Position numbers and translations under genes: made by a program | Shown: in pieces, positions 25,474-37,400 of the stretch | Numbering within the stretch: position 1 is the first letter of the stretch | Layout: every line of letters begins with the position of its first letter | The notes under the pieces: model-generated | What the model was told of the DNA's origin: nothing | Databases searched by the model: none | Seen by the model: only the letters and a program-made list of their open reading frames with translations | Assembly: GCA_002794785.1 (NCBI GenBank) | Contig: NBBA01000011.1 | Coordinates: 62,001 to 126,000 of the forward strand | DNA: 64,000 nt | Direction: 5' to 3' | DNA from: Coniferiporia sulphurascens | Taxonomy: Eukaryota > Basidiomycota > Agaricomycetes > Hymenochaetales > Hymenochaetaceae

Positions 25474-27179
25474 ATGCTTTCTCGATTAAAGCTCTTGGAC
25501 GACACTGTCACCATCGGTCCTGGCGATCTTGCCAATGCGGTCTACAACAATCAAGTACAACTTCTCAGCAGAGTATCCTCCACAACGCTCCTTGCTTACG
25601 ACATTTGTTGAGCGGTCTTCATCTCTTCAATCACATTTTGTTAAGGAGGGTTTTACAGTGATCACAATGGACAAAGAGGTAAATTCCTACTTGATTACAC
25701 TTCGGACGAATTTGTTGTGCCGACATTAACGATGGTTGAAGATTAAACATTTCTGGGTGAGAGCTTCGTCTTCGGGGGCTTGGTTTATTCGTAACATGTC
25801 GCTGCAGAAGACTCCCTTCACGTCTATAAGTTTTCTGTACTTTCTGGTATCGCACCATACCTCTCCCGTCTTCATTGCAACGGCAGCTCACCTGTTTGGT
25901 CTTTATCCTGCAGAACCGTTATCTGGCTCTGCTAGAGGCCCTTATGGACATCCGTAGTGCGAACCAAAAATAAATGCTAACAACCACGGCAAGAAATACT
26001 GAACAGTTGTTCGCATTGCAGCCTTTACTCTTGGTGTAACCGAAGATTTGTATATATTTCCTATCTGGCGATTATGAATTTAATACAGTAATTCTGACCT
26101 TGTTCGTCAGGTGTACAATATTGCAATATATTTATGTGGCATCAATCCTACTAACACCCCTCCACAGGTAAATTCTTGGCTTGGTTCTATCAGATTTTTG
26201 GTACGTCCTTCCCGCCCTTCGGTCGAGCCGTTCTGATAGTTACTCCTAGGTTGGATTGGTATTCTTGCAATTGACGGTATTGTTCCTTGCCCAACTGTGA
26301 GGTTAACTGGATCTATGCTAAGGTATCGTCGTCTCAGCCATTCTCCTCATAAGGGTCCTTGCGTTATACGAGCGAAGTGAGAGAGTCCAATATACTCAGC
26401 AGGCGGACAATCTAATAGTATCTGATCAGGTCAAAGATTGGCCATGTGCCTTTATTTTCTATTCGTGACCGAGGCAGCTATTATGCTGTGGCTCTTCGTG
26501 CGCATCCAACTCAGCATGGGAAGTGCGTGCGATACAGTCCTTAACAGTAAGGACATTAACTGATCATTCGGATCGATTCAGTAACCCTTCAAGCTATAAT
26601 CGGGAATGCCACTGAATGTGGGGTAAGCATTAATATCCCGCAGCTATTATTGGCCTTGTCCTGGTACGAGATTTTTCCGCTCCCTAAGTCCATGGCCCAA
26701 CTAAGCACGTATGCATGCACGCATATATATGTGCTCATAGGCTTCCGCCGACGATCTTCGAGCTCGTCCTTCTGGTGCTTTCTGTACGCAAGGGCGTCGA
26801 GCACTGGCGGGAAACGGCAGGACTCAAAGGCTTCGGGCTGATACACGTGCTCGTCCGGGACCAGGTCTTCTACTTCGTCCTGTATGTGCCGTACCCCTCC
26901 GCCTTACTCCACTCCACGCATACGCCTACGCTTACGTTTTTCCCCATCCCTTTCAGCGTCCTAGGATGCGGCGTGGTGATCGCGATCCTGACCTACGTTG
27001 ACGAAGGCGTCGCGAGTGCAGGGGCGGCATTCACGAACGCGACTGCACTGTGTATACTCGGCAGCCGCATTCTGGTTAATCTCAAGGAGGCAGCTGCACG
27101 GAACGTGTACGCGGGAGGCCAAAGTGGGAACGGAAGTGAGAGCGGGGCTGTTGTTCTGAGCGATATGCGCTTTGCGTGA
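25474..27179 (+). pseudogene. DUF6533 membrane protein, unit 4 (frameshifted)
   Basis: The start gives MLSRLKLLDDTVTIGPG, then AYDI-LITMDKE. The micro-exon reads IKHFW and the next exon KTPFTSISFLYFLV. The helix exon is damaged: YSWCNRRFVYISYLAIMNLI is followed by TAA. The C-terminal exon needs a frameshift near 26700-26730 to join LSWYEIFPL to HRLPPTIFELVLLVLSVRK. The last exon is intact (VLGCGVVIAILTYVDEG; ILGSRILVNLKEAAARN; end SDMRFA). Neighbouring units are better preserved, so this is a decayed copy. Confidence 0.68.
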
Positions 27180-28656
27180 GGGCGCATCTTGCGGGCGGTG
27201 ATTCGTAATTTAGACTTTTAATTCTGGACTTTGAGCTTCGGAAGATGTTTTCGCGGAAGAGATGCAGTGTGAGTGACAGAGATTTAGATTAGAAGTCCTT
27301 ATGTCCCTTGTGTTTTTGCACCTATTTTGGGAGACCCAGGCTTACACGCACTCTCAGACAACATTATTCCCGACTGTTTTAATAACAATACTGTACGCCT
27401 CCGAGCAGCCACTTCGGTACACAGTCGGGGCACTAATTGTTTTTACACTAAAACCTGGTATCGTTGGCACAAGCTGTATTCTGGCTTTCGCTTGAATTCA
27501 TCTTCTCATTTCTTGCCCCGACTGCCTTTCCCCGGTTTCCATTCGAAATTAGTTGGGAAGTCTGAGCCTTCTTTCTCCATTAGTATTTGCGGTTCCCGAT
27601 ATACCTCTCAGGTCATTGATGCGTTGGTTAGTATACAGTATACTCAGAGCTCATGCTATCCTCGATTTGAGTCGACCTTCCTCCTTGTACGAGCAAAAAA
27701 GAACCAGTCCAAGTCAAGTGCACAGAATCACGGAAACGGATTACTGTAATATAATATTAATATTGTCACATTTCCCACTGGTCTGACCACAGTAGACAGG
27801 CATACTGTACTCCCTTTCAATCCCCAGCAGCACGCTCTTTCTAATAGACATTACAATTACGTAGTTGTTTAGCTGTGCGGAGTATGAAAAGCAGCCTCGG
27901 TGCAAAACGGATGTACAAAATATCGGACGTAGTCGCTTACATGTCGGGGTATCAAAAGTAGTGCCAGACCCAAAGAAGAAATACCAGGATTTGGATTTCT
28001 TGGAAGCAAAATACAAGCAGTACTAGTTTTTAAAATAAGGATCGTTCGGATGCCATCGGCCGTGGTAATCCATTTCTGCGATTAATATTCGATGCTTCTC
28101 GTGGTCCAGACCAGTCCCCTTATTTCTCGGTTTATCACTGAACGCGTGGTCTGAGGCTCTGTGCACAAGGTACGTGCTGGTTCCGCAGGTCCAATATTAA
28201 CACCAGTGGGGAGAGTAGACTCGAATCGAGGATAATTCGGTTTGCTTTTGTCATGATCACGGGTTCGACTACAAGCTAGGCGCGACAAAGGTGGACCCGA
28301 GTTAGAAGTCTTCTCAATGTGGTAGCCAAGTAAGTTGAGCTTCTGTGTTTATTTCGGATATGAGGAGCTCATGGCACAGGACACTTCTAAGTTCTGATAT
28401 GATGGAAGCTGAGAAAGGAAGGTAAATGCGTGGGTATCACTAGTACTGTCGTCGCAAGATACATAGAGCCCATGTCCGTAGGAATTAGACGGGGAAATGG
28501 AGGATTAGGATGGCCGTGGAGGGAACCCAAGGAACCCGAAGCGGTACGATGAGATTATATTGATCCTGAGATGAGCGGACTGCTCCCGGGCGGAGCAGGC
28601 TATTCTTGGCGTCGGACGTGCCAAGACGCTTCGCTTTAATCTGATTACCGCTGATC
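27180..28656. other. Intergenic region: repeat-rich left flank of the iron locus
   Basis: No gene. From about 27740 it belongs to the left arm of the inverted duplication. The stretch 28085-28250 holds a copy of a short interspersed repeat (marks: TACCTTGTGCACAGAG, GATAAAC.GAGAAATA; here on the minus strand) that recurs at 38030, 38905, 40100 and 44310. Confidence 0.5.
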
Positions 28657-28665
28657 TTATCTGAT
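28657..28665 (-). promoter_or_regulatory. Iron-GATA site ATCAGATAA upstream of FTR1 (copy A)
   Basis: TTATCTGAT on +, that is ATCAGATAA on -, 125-133 bases before the start codon. It matches ATC[A/T]GATAA, the known target of Sre/Fep1/Urbs1-type GATA repressors of iron uptake. Confidence 0.65.
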
Positions 28666-28789
28666 CCATATTATGCATTTGAAAAAAAAAATTAACGGAG
28701 CCGGGGATACGGGGCCTTCGCTACTTCCCTCTCCCGTCACTCCTTTTCTCCTCCTCCTCCTCCTCCTCCTCCTCCTCCCCCCAGCCGCA

Positions 28790-30316
28790 ATGGCGCGCTC
28801 CCTCTTCTCCGTCCCCATCTTCTTCATCGTCTTCCGCGAGACTCTCGAGGCAGTCATCATCGTCTCCGTCCTCCTCGGTCTCGTCGAGCAAATCGCACGC
28901 CCCGCAATCGCAGACCAGGAAGCCCGTAGCCGGATATTCGTCTCGGATTGGAAACACCCCAACCATCCTGAGCACCATGCGTATTTGCGCGACAAGGCGG
29001 AGAAGGACGATGCTGTTATCGCCGCTGGGGGCGTACCTGTGCTTGAGCGCGAGGCTAGCGCCGAGGGTGAGGGTAGCGCCAGTGCAAGCGCGGTGGAAGC
29101 AGACGAGGCGAGTGAGGTAGCGGCAAAGAAGCTCATCCGCAAGCTACGCATACAGGCAAGTTCCCCTCCACCCTCACCCTCACCCTCGCCCTCTAGTACT
29201 CACAGCTAAACCGCACACAGATCTTCGCAGGGGCGTTCCTGGGGCTCTTCATCGCCCTCGCCGTCGGCGCAGCCTTCATCGCCGTCTGGTTCACCCAAGC
29301 CGCCAACCTGTGGGCCAAAACCGAAGCGCTCTGGGAAGGGATCTTCTCCCTCGTCGCGGCGCTCATCATCATGCCCATGGGCCTCACCATGCTCAAGCTC
29401 GACCGCGCGCGCGCAAAGTGGCGCGTCAAGCTTATCCACGCGTTTGATCGTGCGAAGGGCGGCTCGGATAAAGGTGGGAGGACGGGCCGGTGGGTCCTTT
29501 TTGGGCTCCCGTTGATCACGGTGTTGAGGGAGGGCATGGAGGCGGTTGTGTTTGTTGGAGGGGTGGCGCTGGGCCAGTCGGCGACGGCTATTCCTATAGC
29601 GGCGATTGTGGGTCTCGTGTGTGGACTTATAATCGGAGTCATCATCTACGCGTTTGCGAGCCGTAGCAGTGCGTAGTCCCCCTTCTTTCCGATCGTATTC
29701 CGTCACTAATACTCTCTCTCTCTCAGCACTCTCAACGTTTCTAATGGTAATGACCAACTTCATCCTCCTAATCGGCGCGGGCCTCTTCTCCAAATCCGTC
29801 AACTACTTCCAGCTCAACACATTCAACGACCTCCTCGGCGTCGACGTCGACGATACGGGCGGGGACGGGCCCGGCTCGTACGACGTCCGCGGCGTAGTGT
29901 GGCATCTCGACTGCTGTAACCCCGAGAATAACTTCGATAATAACGGGTGGGATATCTTTAATGCCCTTTTTGGGTGGACGAATACTGCTACGGGTGGGTT
30001 GTTTTTTCTTCTTCTCCTTCTTCTTCTTCTTCTTCTTCCGTCTCTCTTGACGGTTCGCTGATGCTGACAAATGTTATCGCCGGATATAGTGGGAACGGTA
30101 CTAGCGTACGTGTTCTACTGGCTCCTCGCGATAGCGCTGCTCGTGTATATGAAGTTCTCCGAGGGCCGGACGACGGTGTTTGGGTACGAGAGCGCTGCGG
30201 GGCGGAGAAGGCATAGGAGGATTGCTGCTGCTGCCGAAGCCGCTGCCGCAGAGGAGAGGGAGGGAAAAAAGGAAGAGGGATGCGCGGGGGTTGACGAGCT
30301 TCCGACTCGGAGCTGA
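28790..30316 (+). CDS. ftr1: High-affinity iron permease FTR1 (copy A)
   Basis: It transports Fe(III) delivered by the Fet3 ferroxidase across the plasma membrane. Four exons (28790-29155, 29221-29668, 29727-29993, 30090-30316) encode 435 aa. The N-terminus FSVPIFFIVFRETLEAVI contains the first REXXE iron motif. The second is in VLREGMEAVVFVGG. Several hydrophobic helices follow (ALIIMPMGLTMLKL; FILLIGAGLF; LAYVFYWLLAIALLVYM). A conserved extracellular segment has VVWHLDCCNPENN. The tail is cytosolic and Ala/Glu-rich. Intron 1 uses a GC donor (CAG|GCAAGT), also found in copy B. A (CTC)n tract lies directly before the start codon. It converges with FET3 and has an iron-GATA site upstream. Confidence 0.96.
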
Positions 30317-30961
30317 AGTCTGGTGGGCGGGGGACGCTGACTCGGATGGTGATGACGAACGAAAACAAACGAATGGATGAATGGAAAACGAATGGGGAAT
30401 GAATCGAATCACGAACGATTAATTTTCTTATCTTAACTAGGTTCTCTTCGTGGACATAACATACATACGTGTACATGCATACATACGTATATAAATATAG
30501 TGTTAACTTGTAGTGAGCACAGTACAGTATAGTAGTAGTGAACTCGAACTTAAGCTTGTTAAGGCGACGGTATCTATTCTTCATTCTTATTCTTATTTGG
30601 CATCAGCGGCTCTTGCGGCTTATGACCGCTTAGGAATAAGAAAGTAATAATATGACCGACTGTATACGTAGTATGTACTTTCCAAGTCAACACGCGCACG
30701 CGAAAAGTCGAAAACTCCGGCAGTGCAGTCGTAAGTAAGTACTTCGCCTTCTCATACGTACGTCCGAACGTACGTGTTTTACATTCCGTATCCCAATTCC
30801 AATTCCAATCCGAATCCGAATCCCTTTTTTGCAGTCCTAACTAACTACCATTCCAGCTGCTCTCCCTCCCTCTCTTCCTTTTCTTTTACCCACTCGGCCA
30901 GCACATCCAACAAACGGAAACAAAGGCCAAAAAAAGATGACTAAACAAAGAAACTAGTTAA
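30317..30961. other. Convergent intergenic region FTR1/FET3
   Basis: This 645 bp region holds the 3' ends of two converging genes. It contains short AT-rich and TACGTA-type repeats but no gene. Confidence 0.6.
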
Positions 30962-33812
30962 CTAGTCCTCACGCACCCCCCCCGCGCGCACACGCGTAAC
31001 AAGCCGCGCAGCGCCATAAAACCTCCCCCTGCGCGCCTTCGCGTCCTGCCTCCTATGCGTGTCCTCCTCGACCTCTTCGTCCGAGAGGCGCTCGCCGAGC
31101 GAGTACCACGCGACGGTCGCCATGCCCAGGACTGCTGTTAGTACGCACCTAGGGGGGAAGGGGGGGGTGGTTAGTATTTTTTTTGGTGGGAAGAAGGAGA
31201 GGGGGAAGAGGGAAGAGGGGAGAGATAAGGAAAAGAAAAGAAAAAGAAAAGAAAAGGGAAAAAAAAGAAAAAAAGAGACGAGACAGACCCAGCCATAGCC
31301 CCAATCCCCTTCGAATGCCACCCATTATTCTGCACGAACGGGCCCAGCGTCAGCCCCGTCAGGTCCGTCGTGCTGTTCAGCCCCGCAGCGTTCCCCGTCG
31401 TCGGGATGCCCTGCGCCGCGCACTGATTGTACATGAACGCCGGGAGGGGCGTTTGCGCGGCGGAGGCGAGTGTGGATTCTGGGGAGACGAGGAGGGTGAC
31501 TGCGAGGCCTACTTCGAGGTGCCAGTCGATGTGGCCTGTTGGGTGTCGGGTGCGGGTGCGGGCGTGGGCGTGGCGGTGAGGGGGGCGGGGGTGAGAGGGT
31601 AGGAGCCAGGGGTCAGCGTTTAAGGCAGGCAGGACGCATATCATGAAGATGGAGAGAGTAGACGCACAGTGGAAGAACCACGCGCCCGGGTTGGACGCTA
31701 CGAAGCGCAGCGTGACGCTCGAGCCGCCCTCGACCATGACCGTGTCGCGGCGGATGGGGTTCGCCTGGCCCTCGGCCGTCGGCGGGTTGAGCGTCGGGTC
31801 CGAGGAGGTGTAGTCCAGCGCGCGGTTCACGATTTGGAATTTCTGGCCGTGGAGGTGGCTTTTTTCAATTTATGATGTGCGTAAGCGTATGCGAGGGGGG
31901 GGGGTGAGTGTCGGATAAAATTTTAAATTAAGATGAAGATGAAGAGGGGAGGGGGGGGGAGCGTACAAGGGGTGTTTCCCGACGTCGCTGTTCATGAGTA
32001 AGATATCGACCGTGTCGTTTGCTGCGAGGACGAAGTTCCAGGCCCGTACGCGCTCGCAACGTCCGCCGAGCCGTTCCCCGCTACCTGTGAATTCCCGTGC
32101 CCAGCAATATTAATTAGCTCCAATAATGACAATATTGATAACACAGTCCCAGCACTCAAACGCACCGAATCGAGACTAAGGGCGCTAAAGATCGTAGGTA
32201 CGACAGGGGCGTTGTACGTGATCTCGTTGAACATCGCGCGGTTCGTGCCGTCCGTCATCGTGTCGAACGCAGCGAGCAGGCTGACCGTGGTCGTTGACGG
32301 CGGGTACTGTGCGACTGCAGGGACGGGGACGAACACGGTGTCGTTAGTGTCGACGTAGGTGTCGATGGTCGTTGCGGGCGTGAGCGGGGCGGAGGAGGCG
32401 TAGGTGATGCTTGCCGTTGCGTCTGTCCGAAGTCAGGGTCAGAGTCGGGGTCAGAGTCGGAATTTCGGGAACAAAAAAAAGGGAGGGAGGAGGATGGAGA
32501 GAGAACGCGACGCACTGGGGTTGAGCGTATCGGGCACGGTGTCGAACATGGTGGTGTCCATGTTGCCGTGGACGGCCCAGTTGGCGGAGGTGTCGTTGCG
32601 CGCGGTGACGAGGACGGAGTAGCGCTGTGCGACGGAGAGCGAGATCAGATCGACCGGAGCCTCCTGCGTGTCCGTCTACGCGCGCATATCCGCATATAGT
32701 CAGTCCAGTCCAATTAATCTTTCAACATAAAAGAAAATAAATAAAAATAATATTCGGGGGACGCACACCGTCGACCTCGATGATACGCATATCGTGCCCG
32801 TCGATCCAGAAGTAGAACATGGCAAAGGCGCCGGTGTTGACGATGCGGAGACGGTACGTCTTTCCAGGCTCGAACGGCAGCGTCGCGTTCTCGTTGAACC
32901 CAGGGAGGTACGTGCCGTTCTGCGCAAAGTACATCAGCGGGGCGTCTGCAGTTTTTAGGCGGGGGTATCAGCGATCAGGGACGCGTCGCGTATAGGGAGG
33001 AGGAACGGACCAGGGACGGGCTCGGCGCCGCCGGGGTTGGCGATATTGATGAACTGCTTGATGAGGACGCTGTGTTCCTGGTGGTACCAGTCGCCAAGGA
33101 CGACTGTGAACTCGTCGTCGTACGTGTAGACTTCCGTAGGCGGGTGCAGCACCAGTGGGGCGCGCAGGCCGTCGACGTATTGGCCCTGTGTGTGTGTGTG
33201 GGGGGGGGGGGGGGGGGGGGGAAGGTTAGGTTTACCGTAATTGATTAGACTGGGCAGGGAGGGATACGGTACGGACTTTTGAGTGTGCGTGCCACCAGTA
33301 GGTGCCCCATTGGTCGAACTCGTTGACTGCGACGGTGTAGGTGAAGCTCTCGCCTGGAGGTATCCCGCTAACACGCGGGTAAGCTTCGGGGCCTGGGTGG
33401 GTAGGGTAGGGGGAGGGACCAACCATTGTGTGACGCCGAGCGCGCCGTCGTACCAGGAAGAAGCGTTAAAGTACATGCCGTGGTGGTGGATCGTGAGGAC
33501 GTCGTCGAGGGAGTTTGTAGCGTGCACGAGGAGGGTGTCGTTTGTGCTCACGTCGACCGGGGGCGGGCTGGCTCAAGCGAAGGCGGGGCGGGGTTATTCA
33601 GGAAATGTGAACGGATAGGAGGAGAGGACTAGTACTGACGGCCATGTCCCGTTGACGCCGACGGCGCGGCGCGGAAAGAGCCCGTCGGGGTTGACGTCCT
33701 CGACGAAGGTGACGTTCCACCAGACTTCTTGCGTGCCCGCGCGCGCGACGAGTGCGAGCGCTGCGAGGCTAAGGGCGAGGCCGGGGAGGGGGAGGGGGTT
33801 ATGGACGCGCAT
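30962..33812 (-). CDS. fet3: Multicopper ferroxidase FET3
   Basis: It oxidises Fe(II) at the cell surface for uptake by FTR1. The start at 33812 gives a signal peptide (LALSLAALALVARAGTQEVWW). Copper ligands follow in order: HHHGMYFN, GTYWWHAHS, HPFHLHGQKF (reassembled across an intron near 31970/31860) and HCHIDWHLEVGL (across an intron near 31650/31540). Residues linked to ferroxidase function are plausible in YDDEFTVVLGDWYHQEH and RIIEVDGV. A C-terminal helix (AGCVLTAVLGMATVAWYSLG) anchors it to the membrane, followed by an acidic then basic cytosolic tail. There are at least 10 exons. One splice or frame problem near 32045 is described in the findings. Upstream lie two iron-GATA sites. 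Confidence 0.94.
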
Positions 33813-33893
33813 AGCTGGCGGTTGGCGTTGGCGTTGGCGGAGAGGGGGGAACTCGCAAGGACGTCGGAGGGGGAGTCGCACTCGCGCGTGCAG

Positions 33894-33902
33894 TTATCAG
33901 AT
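33894..33902 (-). promoter_or_regulatory. Iron-GATA site ATCTGATAA upstream of FET3
   Basis: TTATCAGAT on +, which reads ATCTGATAA on -, 82-90 bases before the FET3 start. It fits ATC[A/T]GATAA. Confidence 0.65.
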
Positions 33903-34046
33903 ACAGCGATACAGCGCATAACTATCCTCTTCTTAAAAATGCGTGCAGCCCCCCGGACACCTCTCGTGTGTTATGTTTTTGTGCAAAAAAAAAGGGTCCG
34001 GGAAGCGGGCCCGAAGATCGCCGACGGCAACGGGAATTCATTGTTG

Positions 34047-34055
34047 TTATCTGAT
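34047..34055 (-). promoter_or_regulatory. Second iron-GATA site upstream of FET3
   Basis: TTATCTGAT on +, i.e. ATCAGATAA on -, about 240 bases before the start. A near match (TATCTGATA) follows at about 34073. Confidence 0.6.
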
Positions 34056-35652
34056 ACGCCCCACACGCTTGATATCTGATACCGTTCCGTTCCTTATCTC
34101 AGGGCCGCCGCTCGGACTCGGACTCGGACTCGGGTTTGCGCACTTGGCACTCGTACGTCGTACGATGGAGTCGTATACTTCAATCGGGCTGCGTCGCTTT
34201 TCTTCCTTTGCACGCACAACACGCGGGCGCCGTCCACCCGAACCAGCCTAAACAACTCACTTTTCCAAAAAATACACCGCTTCTAACACGGCGCTCGACG
34301 GTCTATTGATATAGCGATGTAGCGATGTAGCGATGTAGCGATACACTACTGTCAAGCTCAACTCTCGAACCCTCAAAGTCATATGCACCACCAAACCCTA
34401 CGCCTCGTTTCCGAGTCCTTCCTCCGAGTCTCACACCAGCAGTAGCAGTAGCAGTACACAGTACACAGTACAGTGGCGCCTCGGCTCTTTTGATTTCCCG
34501 CCAGGCACTCGGCACTCAGGCTCATCGCCTCGCCGTCGCAATTAATACAACGTACGACGTACGCGCTTACCCTTTTTTTTCCCCACTCGAACTTGAAGCT
34601 GGGATTTAGGGGCTAAATATTTAAGGACCAACTTGAAGCCGGCGGAGGCACGTCACGGTCATGGACAAATAAATAAATAAATAAATACGGTAACCCGCTC
34701 GTAAGTACTGTCGTACCGATTCGTGACTCGGAACATAATTCCTGGTTCCCAGTCCCTAATCCGGGAAATCTCGGACTCGGACGGCGACTGCCTTACGAGT
34801 CTCGAGTCGCGAGTCGCTGCCCACCGTGACTCAGGCTGTCCCAAGCCCGACTCTGACTCTGACTCAAAATCAGGCGAACGCTCCCCCTCCCCTCCCCCTT
34901 TCATACTGTCCCAAAAAACCTCACCTATACGCCTAACCTTACAGTAATTCACGACACCTTGCTTATCCGAGTCCTATCTTATCTCTGAGCAAACAAGCAA
35001 GCAAGTAAGCAGGCGAGTAAGCAAGCGAGTACTATTAATAAATTATAAGTTATAGGCACAAGTTGTAAGTTCCAAGTTACAAGTTCCAAGTAAAAACCCT
35101 CTCCTCTCCCCGAAGCCCGAAGTCTGAAGCCCGAAGCCCACTCGAACCCGAGCCCGAACCGTGACAGGGTCAAGACTCGAGACTCGAAAGTCAAGGTAGA
35201 CGAGTCGAGTCAGACGTCGCCATCGTCCATCGCCATCGTCATCGTTATTCATTCATCGATGCGCCAAGCACTAGTTTGGTAACTTAAGTACAGCACTAGC
35301 ACCAGTTCCAAGTGTAGGTGTGGCCCGACCCGATGGATAGAGAAAGAAGGTACCGTAGATGCGGATGCGGATGCGTAGATGCGTAGATCGAGAGACGAAG
35401 GAAAGTCACGGTAAAGTGATCGCTAAAGAAAAACGGTATACACAGTACGTGTTCGTGTTCGTGTGTGTACTGTACGTTTATCCAAGCTAGTCACTCGACT
35501 TGGAGGGTCGACTTCAAGTTGTTTTTTTATTTATTTACAGTAAACGAGTAAACGCCACAACCGCACCGCACGATACATGTGACCAAAAGAAAAAGAGGAA
35601 CGAATGCCAACGAAAAGCACTACGCCACGCTCCCGAGCCCTCACTTCATTTC

Positions 35653-37209
35653 TTATTCGTTTCCTATCCGTCCGTTACCAGTTCCTTCTTCAACGCGGAA
35701 GCTCCTCAACACCCTTTTCCTCCCCCTCCCCTTCCCCTTTCTCCCTCTCCTCCGCAGCAGCCTCGGCCTCAGCCTGGGCAGCAGCGACCCGGATCTTCCC
35801 ATGCCTCCTCCGCCCCGCGGCGCTCTCGTACCCAAACACCGTCGTCCGCCCTCGGAGAACTTCATATACACGAGCAGCGCCATCGCGAGGAGCCAGTAGA
35901 ACACGTACGCCAGTACCGTGCCCACTGTACGTATAATAACGTTCCGTCAGCGTCAGGTGTGCATCAAGAAGACGAAAAAAAAAAAAAAAGGGAAAACCCA
36001 CCGGTAGCAGTATTCGTCCACCCAAAAAGCGCATTAAAGATATCCCACCCGTCATTATCGAAGTTGTTCTCCGGGTTACAGCAGTCCAAATGCCACACCG
36101 CGCCGCGCACGTCGTACGAGCCCGGCCCGTCCCCGCCTGCGTCGTCGACGTCGACGCCGAGGAGGTCGTTGAACGCGTTCAGCTGGAAGTCGCCGATCGC
36201 TTTGGAGAAGAGGCCCGCGCCGATGAGGAGGATGAAGTTGGTCATTACGATTAGGAAGGTCGAGAGTGCTGCGAGGGGGGGGTTGTTAGATCGTTAGTGG
36301 TGTGTGTGTACGGGGGGGAGGGAGAGGGGGACACGCACTGCTCCGACTCGCAAACGCATAGATGACGAACCCGACTATAAGCCCACACACAAGACCCACA
36401 ATCGCCGCTATCGGAATAGCAGTCGCCGACTGGCCCAGCGCCACCCCTCCCACAAACACAACCGCCTCCATGCCCTCCCTCAACACCGTGATCAGCGGCA
36501 AGCCAAAAAGGACCCATCGGCCCGTCCGCCCGCCCTTGTCCCCCTTCGCACGGTCGAACGCGCGCAGGAGCTTGACGCGCCACTTTGCGCGCGCGCGGTC
36601 GAGCTTGAGCATGGTGAGGCCCATGGGCATGATGATGAGCGCCGCGACGAGGGAGAAGATCCCTTCCCAGAGCTCTTCGGTTTTGGACCAGAGGTTGGCG
36701 GCTTGGGTGAACCAGACGGCGATGAAGGCTGCGCCGACGGCGAGGGCGATGAAGAGCCCCAGGAACGCCCCTGCGAAGATCTGTGTGTGTATGCGGTTTT
36801 AGCTGTGAGTGGAAGAGCGTGAGGAGGGGGGGAGGCTTGCCTGTATGCGTAGCTTGCGAATGAGCTTCTTCGCCGCTACCTCAGTCGCCTCGTCCGCTTC
36901 CAACGCGCTAGCACTGGCGATCCCACTGCCCTCCGCGCTCGCAGCCTCGCGCTCAAGCTCCGGCACGCCCCCAGCAGCAACAACAGCATCGTCCTTCTCC
37001 GCCTTGTCGCGCAAGTACGCATGGTGCTCAGGGTGGTTAGGATGCTTCCAGTCCGAGACGAATATCCTCCCGCGCGCCTCCTGGTCTGCGACGGCGGGGC
37101 GCGCGATCTGCTCGACGAGCCCGAGGAGGACGGAGACGATGATGACGGCCTCGAGGGTCTCGCGGAAGACGATGAAGAAGATGGGGACGGAGAAGAGGGA
37201 GCGCCCCAT
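35653..37209 (-). CDS. ftr1: High-affinity iron permease FTR1 (copy B, altered C-terminus)
   Basis: Paralogue of the gene at 28790 with the same four-exon structure: 37209-36841, 36780-36339, 36268-36002, 35924-35653. Both REXXE motifs are present (FRETLEAVI and LREGMEAVV), as are the helices and HLDCCNPENN. Intron 1 again has a GC donor (CAG|GCAAGC). In exon 4 one base is missing relative to copy A (GAGGGCGGACG against GAGGGCCGGACG, about 35847-35851). The frame therefore shifts after YMKFSEG into a basic Arg/Gly tail ending at 35653. In the copy A frame the tail would be Ala/Glu-rich and end near 35690. The transmembrane core is unaffected, so transport is probably retained. Three iron-GATA sites lie upstream. 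Confidence 0.93.
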
Positions 37210-37400
37210 CGTGGTTTCTTTTTTCTTTTTTTTCTGGAGACCCGGCTGGTGGGGGAGGGAGTACGAGTGGCGCGAGAGGGAAGCCGGGTACTTATCGCGT
37301 GCACGCTGGCGAGCAGTCGGACGGACGAGCGCGTTGGGAGAGAGAGGACCCCGGACGTACCCCCGGCTCCGGTGGCGCCATCTGTAAAATGTAAAATAAA

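Larger units (their letters stand above)
27740..30316. repeat. Left arm of inverted duplication around FET3
   Basis: Homologous in reverse complement to about 35653-38620. It includes the FTR1 gene, its upstream region, the interspersed repeat and the sequence GTAATTGTAATGTC near 27845 (matching ACGTAATTGTGATG near 38515). FTR1 exons are nearly identical between arms, while the far flanks are clearly diverged. Confidence 0.8.
33813..35652. other. FET3 promoter region and FTR1-B 3' flank
   Basis: No gene. It contains two iron-GATA sites close to FET3, an 8-bp tandem repeat TAGCGATG x4 near 34315-34345, AAAT and AAGC microsatellites (34665-34690; 34985-35030), and an unusual density of GACTC/GAGTC words between 34100 and 35230. 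Confidence 0.6.

Noticed and set aside
28657..29151. Long antisense and out-of-frame ORFs over both FTR1 genes (also 36304-36822, 36809-37387)
   Set aside because: They are shadows of GC-rich FTR1 exons; the true frames carry the REXXE motifs and proper splice sites.
29998..30045. (TTC)n tract in FTR1-A intron 3, and purine/pyrimidine tracts in the last FET3 intron (31190-31280)
   Set aside because: Pyrimidine-rich intron sequence; not a triplex or regulatory claim I can support.
31171..31830. Single 219-codon ORF across the FET3 3' region
   Set aside because: It reads through two introns; the copper-ligand segments only make sense after splicing (HC|HIDWHLEVGL).
33195..33222. GT microsatellite followed by a run of about 20 G in a FET3 intron
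   Set aside because: It is an ordinary homopolymer in an intron; its length is unreliable in sequencing and no function follows from it.
34313..34345. TAGCGATG x4 tandem repeat considered as a CRISPR-like array
   Set aside because: 8-bp units without spacers; a minisatellite in a eukaryote.
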